The translations under genes and the position numbers were made by a program. A model generated the notes under the pieces. That model worked only from the letters and a program-made list of their open reading frames with translations, did no database searches and was not told where the DNA came from. Below, one piece after another: positions 59,165-64,000 of a stretch of DNA of 64,000 nt. The DNA is from Mesodorylaimus sp. YZB2_4 (Eukaryota > Nematoda > Enoplea > Dorylaimida > Dorylaimidae). The stretch is taken from positions 1-64,000 of the forward strand of contig JASANH010000446.1 of NCBI GenBank assembly GCA_030248295.1. Direction: 5' to 3'. Each line of letters starts with the position of its first letter. Positions within the stretch are counted from its first letter, which is position 1.

Positions 59165-59235
59165 ATAGGCGATGCCATAGTCAGGGCAGGTGATGCAGGC
59201 AGGCATGTGTCGGGTGGCCGCAGTGGGTCAGTGGT
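59165..59235. repeat. 3'-flank repeat, copy 2
   Basis: Second copy of the repeat at 58525-58590. The surrounding 58591-59700 holds no supported gene; 59500-59655 repeats part of 56288-56420. Confidence 0.6.
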
Positions 59236-59739
59236 CGATGATAGCACGCTGATAGAGGTCGATCGCTATGAGAGTAAAATTCATCAGGAATGCTTTGAGC
59301 TTGTTCATTTGGTGGAGAAAGATGACAGAGGTGTTCCGCGGGTACAAAATGCGGCACATGTCGGATTTTCATATTATTCCTGCGTGTATTTTCTGTCAGC
59401 TGGCCTTCTGTAATATGCAGGCTATCTGTATCTTTAGGCTCTGATATAATTAATCCGAATTCCCCGAATGTTGAAAACACAAACACCGACTTCTTCGGAC
59501 GATGGCGGGCCCATCGTCCGAAGAAGTCGGTGTCCTGTCCAGGATGCTCTTGCGTGGAGGTGCTCCTAGTGGAGACACGCAGAGGGACAGGGCTGTGGGA
59601 CCGGTCCCCGAACAGCCCTGCTTATAAGGTTTGACTGCTGACCGGCTATAGGCAAAAGTAGAACGTGTTTATTCGCAGAGGTAATTCGTGTCACTAGTGT
59701 CCCGGATCGAGGCCTGGTGTTAGCTGCTAAATTTGGAGC

Positions 59740-62700
59740 AAGTCTTTTTTGTTTGTGGGTGTATATGCGCCAGCTCAGGAGCAAGCCAGAAAGGATTTAC
59801 ATGATGAATTATATGAGACGACTTTGCAAAGGTTTCGGTATCGTGATGCAAGTGTTTGCCTCGGCGATTTTAATTTTGTAGAAACTAAAGAGCTTGATCG
59901 CAGTGATCCCACAAATTATCCAGAGGTGGGCCTGAAAGAATTCCGAAGATTTTCTTCAAAATTCAAAGCTTGGGATATTTTTAGAGTGCGTCATCCTAAT
60001 GGTCGTGAGTTCTCTCACCTCGCCCATACCACCAAAACGCCGACTTGATAGAATCTACGCAACTGAAAACGTGGTGAATTCTTACGTAAAGCACAAATTT
60101 TCAAATACGGGCCTATCTGACAATAAAATCTTTGAGATGGAGTGTAATTTTTCTTTTGCGAAGGCAGTACAAGGGCCTTGTTATTGGAAACTGGATGTAC
60201 TTCTTTGCAAAAGAAAAATTTTTGCAAGAGTGCGTGAGAAGTTAACTGCATGCACTGCAAGGTGTAATATGTCATGCAACTGATGAGGATATCTTGTTAC
60301 AATGGGAGCATTGCAAAATAGAAATAGGAGATCTGTGTAAGGCAAGGAAAAGGACTGTAGAACTACAGTAGAAAACAGAAAAAAACGTCTTTGTCTAGAA
60401 AATGAGCTGGAGAAAGCAAGGGAATTATGGGATATGCACAAAACGAGTGAAATTCTAAAAGCCGAATATTTGGATGTGCGTGATAGGCTTAGGGCTTTTG
60501 ACAGGGAAGAAGTTAGGAAGAAGCTGGTGAAGACTTACTTTAGGGATCTAGCCACGGACCAGGTTACACTGACCACTGCTAAACTTATGCAAAAGAATTC
60601 GGCTGAAAGTAGAACTGTATGCCATACGTGGGGAAGACGGGTCTTTGTATGCAGACCAGCTCGAGGTTATCAGGGAGTTAGGAGGCAGTATGTTCACGAG
60701 CTTACGGAAAACTGACGAAAGTGCAGCAAAGGAGTTTTCGAACCAGCCTCCATATGGGATGGCGAAGGTAAGGGGAAGACGAGGTAAAGGATGCCATGCG
60801 CTCTTTTCAAGGGAAAAGTCACCTGGCAGTGATGGGTTGCCGATAGAACTTTATACATTTTTCCTGAACGAAATGTGATGGATATCGAGCAGGGTATATG
60901 GAGCTTCATCGAGGCTGGGCTGGGCTATCTTCCTTCTAGTTGTTATTTTGGAATAATTTCGCAGCTTTACAAAGTCGAGGGGAATAAAGTGCAAAGATCT
61001 AGCTGGAGACCTTTGACCATGCTGAATGTTGACTACAAAATCTTAGCGAAGATTCTTGTGATGAGGTTGAGGAAAGTACTGTAATGGCTCGAATTGTGCA
61101 TCCTGACCAGACTTGCTCTGTGCCGGGAAGGGACATTCGAGACGGGGTCGTGACGCTGTATAATGCTGTATGTGCGCGATACTTCTCTCAGCTGACCACA
61201 TGACCGCCTTTGACATCCTACAGTAGAATGGGAGTTTCTCCGCTTTGAAGTATTTTGAGTTAGGTAAAGATTTTCAAAATTGGATCAAGGTCATTTATAA
61301 AGCAGGGGTGGTAACGACGTCGGTACAAGTGAACGGGTATATATCTTCGCCTTTTCACCCAAGCAGAGGGATAAGGCAGGGCTGTCCATTGTCGGCTCTA
61401 TTGTATGTGCTTGTGGCAGAGACTATCACGAATTACATCAGGAGGAAAACAACCATAAAAGGAGTACATTTACTTCGGCAGGAACTAAAAATTAGCAATT
61501 ACGCGGATGACACGAGTTTTCTGGTGACTGACTGTGTCTCTATAAAACGCATTTTTGGAGTGTACGAAAAATTTAGGAAAGCATCTGGGGCAACGGGAAA
61601 AAACCAAAATTGTGTTACTTGGCTCGATGAATCTGGCTGATTTAGAGCAAGACCTGCAAACTTTTGTGGTCGAGCAAGTAAAGGTTTATGGTTTTTTGAT
61701 TTCCAGTGCGGAAATGGAAATAGCAGCAAAATGGTCTTCAGTGCGCGAACATATAGGGACACTAAGCAGCAAAACACCGCATAGCGGTATTTCTTTTTTT
61801 GGTAGAATTCATGTTGTAAACACGTACTTTCTCTCGAAAGTATGGTATTTAGCGTCCATAATCGCACCTGAGTCTGATCTCCAGCGATATATTGAAAAAA
61901 ATATCGATGGATATTTCTGGTATCCATTCAAAGCAAATATGGTAAACAAGTATATTTTGAAAAGGAGAAGACCAAGGCGGAGTGGCTTACCCAGATGTAG
62001 GCACAAAAGTGTTAGCCTTCCGCTTAAGCACGAAGTATTGTTTGATGCGATGCGGCACTTTTGGGTTAACTGACAGTGTAAAAAGGTGCCTAAAACGTCG
62101 CATCGCAAGCTTATTTGACGCATCGCACCGAACTATACTTCCAGCTTTAATGCTTCTGTTGCGTGGACTGGTAGCCAGCCAGGAAGCAGCTTGGCACAGG
62201 AAGTTTTAAATTTTTTCTTTGAGAAAGTGAAATACGCAAAACTCAATCAGCTGACTAACATAGCAGTACCTCGACTGTATAAAGATATCCGCACGCCTGT
62301 TATAACTGCCAAGTTTTGTCCAAGAGACCAGGGTAGTGTGGGATTATACACCAGAACATATCCGCTGAAACACGTCAAAACCAAGATACAGTATTTTATG
62401 AGCACATGATGGGTAGTAAAGTGGGCAAGGCCACCCTGGCCATGCCAGGAATACGGGAAAGCAAAGTTGGGAAACGACTTGATTGATTTTGGGGCTTACT
62501 GGAAGTTAACCAGGACCAAGAATGTTGACGGGCTGACACGTAGTTTACACTTTGGCTACCTACATAAAGCTTTATACACAAGAAGTAGGGTTTCTAAATT
62601 CGCCGAGGCTGAAGCAAATTGTAAATACTGCATGAATCACTGCATGTAATGACCCTAAGGATGTTCACCACGTTTTCGTCTCATGTCCACGGGCAGTAGC

Positions 62701-63150
62701 ATTTTGGAATAAAGTGGAGAATTTTCTTAAAAAAATAGATCCAGCTATCACCATGGGGGCTGAAAACAGGGTTTTCGGGACAGTAGGTTCGTCCAACAAG
62801 TTTGCCACCTCAATCGCAAACTTAGTTGTGCAGTCAGCACAGAGGTGCATATGGTTTGCGTGGGTGGACTACAAGGAGGAGAATGAGATGGTTGACATGT
62901 GGAAATCACTGCTCAGAAGGCTGAAAGTTTTGAAAGAAAGAGCGAGGTACATCTTACCGCATAGTGAGTACAAGGTGCTTTTTGTAATGTCGTCTTTCTG
63001 TAGGGTTCTATCGTTGTATGAGTAAAATATAGGTGCGCAGTGGGGAGAGAAAAGAATGGGACAATTTAAAAAAAAAGAAAAAAATAATAAAATACCGAAA
63101 TACAAAATTGAAAAACAAAAAATTTATAAAATATCCAATAACATAAAATA
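59740..63150 (+). pseudogene. Non-LTR retrotransposon (Tx1/L1-like LINE) ORF2, decayed
   Basis: Fragments of one ORF2 in shifting frames. Endonuclease remnant 59749-60045 (VGVYAPAQEQARK, VCLGDFNFVETKELDR). Linker 60434-60860 (GEDGSLYADQLEVIREL-type sequence near 60625, then KSPGSDGLPIELYTFF). Reverse transcriptase 60980-61640 (WRPLTMLNVDYKILAKIL, HPDQTCSVPGRDIRDG, GIRQGCPLSALLYVL, catalytic NYADDTSFLV). Thumb and C-terminal region to ~63025 with a late Cys motif (CKYCMNHCM). Multiple frameshifts and stops, and a MITE at ~62035-62146, show it is dead. The order and the VPGR..RD motif resemble Tx1-type L1 elements. An A-rich tail lies at ~63066-63130. Confidence 0.85.
62035..62146. mobile_element. 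Short MITE, copy 2, inside the LINE
   Basis: Same family as 17005-17096: AAGTATTGTTTGATGCGATG at one end, CACCGAACTATACTTCC at the other, with AAAAAGGTGCCTAAAACGTC inside. Its insertion breaks the LINE reading frame. Confidence 0.7.
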
Positions 63151-64000
63151 GGAAAAAATAGAACTGCTGAGGACTCTGCCTGTTATTGTCTTTGTTGTGA
63201 AAATGGTCGAGTTTTGTTTGTTGAGGAGGTACTAATCGTAAGAGGAGAGCTATGTCTTCACTTATGAAGCTAGTATGGAGCTAGTGTGCGTGTATTTGTT
63301 TGTAGAATTACGCGTTGCACAGAGGTATATTCGACTAGTGAGGATGCTTGTAGATATAGCAGTTAAGCTGACCGTAAGAGGGTGAGATCAAACTGGAGAT
63401 AGCAGCTCCTACATTGGTGCCAATTTTCCTTTCTATTCGCTTATATTGTTTGGTTTACCAAGATCGCAAAGAATATAATGAAGATGCCCAAACTAAACGA
63501 TAAAAAATGTGATAAATTGATAAAATTTGAAGTTGGTGGTTTTCGTAATTAAAATACATATGACACAAAAAAATAGGCAAAAACGGGCTTCGGCCCACAA
63601 AAATTTTTTACAAAAAACCTATCATCTGCCTGAACCTTTCCTGTTAGTGCCAAGTAAAACTGTAAGATCGAGCTGTTGCGCCTAACATCCACTGCGCTCC
63701 ACACAACATCGGAAATGGGCACTCTTCCCAACAGCAGATGTGCTGGGACGAGTTTTTTTTCGAGGGGCTATTCAGTGCAGGAATTTTGGGACTGCTTTCT
63801 CAGGTTCCAAGTCCGCCCATAGACATTTTTCTTCCTCAAAATAATTTCAGTCATATTGGCTAGGCACTGTAAACCACATCGTAGGCTCCTGGATAAGAAA
63901 GAGGCACTCTGGAAAAGTCTCCGGCAGATTTAGGAAACAGTGCACTTGGCGCAATCTAGTATATTTCGTCCTTTGGAAAAATCGACAATTAAAAACTGCA
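63151..64000. other. Right-edge noncoding DNA
   Basis: AT-rich; no gene or repeat I can support. A short hairpin-like GGGCTTCGGCCC occurs near 63580. Confidence 0.45.

Overview
The window is nuclear DNA of an invertebrate animal. Genes are split by many short GT-AG introns (often 45-70 bp, acceptors mostly TTTCAG or TTTTAG), and the products include clear animal families: FOXJ2/3, FBXO3, SAP30BP, eIF3L, RRBP1/p180-kinectin and a tau-tubulin kinase. Small introns, a short-tailed TTBK kinase and FLYWCH-MULE elements point to an ecdysozoan such as a nematode or tardigrade, but I cannot name the species. All exon models come from reading splice signals and phase by eye; no RNA evidence was available.

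Layout. 1-4.46 kb: a Ty3/gypsy LTR retrotransposon cut by the left window edge. 4.5-7.2 kb: tRNA-derived SINEs, another repeat and the intact copy of a small secreted peptide gene. 7.2-9.7 kb: FOXJ2/3-type forkhead gene. 11.2-14.9 kb (minus): secreted protein with dermatopontin-like segments and a very long Gly/His-rich tail. 15-17.8 kb (minus): a tandem duplication holding two damaged relatives of the small peptide gene. 18-24 kb: foldback element, small candidate genes and a many-exon coiled-coil gene (minus). 25.3-27.3 kb (minus): copy A of an unrecognised 423-residue protein gene. 27.9-31.5 kb (minus): FBXO3, with a foldback element in one intron. 31.6-37.1 kb: nested inverted repeats, a SINE and a dead FLYWCH-MULE transposon. 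37.8 kb: small secreted protein. 38.9-53.6 kb: three co-oriented housekeeping genes (SAP30BP, EIF3L, RRBP1-like). 54.7-55.9 kb (minus): TTBK-like kinase. 56.6-58.6 kb: copy B of the 423-residue gene, an inverted duplicate of copy A. 59.7-63.1 kb: a decayed Tx1/L1-type LINE with a MITE inside it.

Most interesting. (1) The RRBP1-like gene carries, in an intron after exon 9, a phase-compatible exon with its own acceptor, stop codon and downstream AATAAA. It encodes a glycogen-binding domain of the AMPK-beta/CBM48 type. Use of this exon would give an 877-residue ER-anchored coiled-coil protein ending in a glycogen-binding module, instead of the 1208-residue p180-like protein. (2) A three-member family of short secreted peptides whose upstream ~250 bp is conserved along with the coding part; one copy is intact and two carry distinct lesions. 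(3) The inverted duplicate of a GC-rich orphan gene, with exons conserved much better than introns and a shared GTCACGTGAC palindrome upstream of both copies.

The rest is a dense mix of SINEs, foldbacks, MITEs, LINE, LTR and MULE remnants, plus the word TACTGTA/TACAGTA, which looks strongly over-represented in noncoding DNA.
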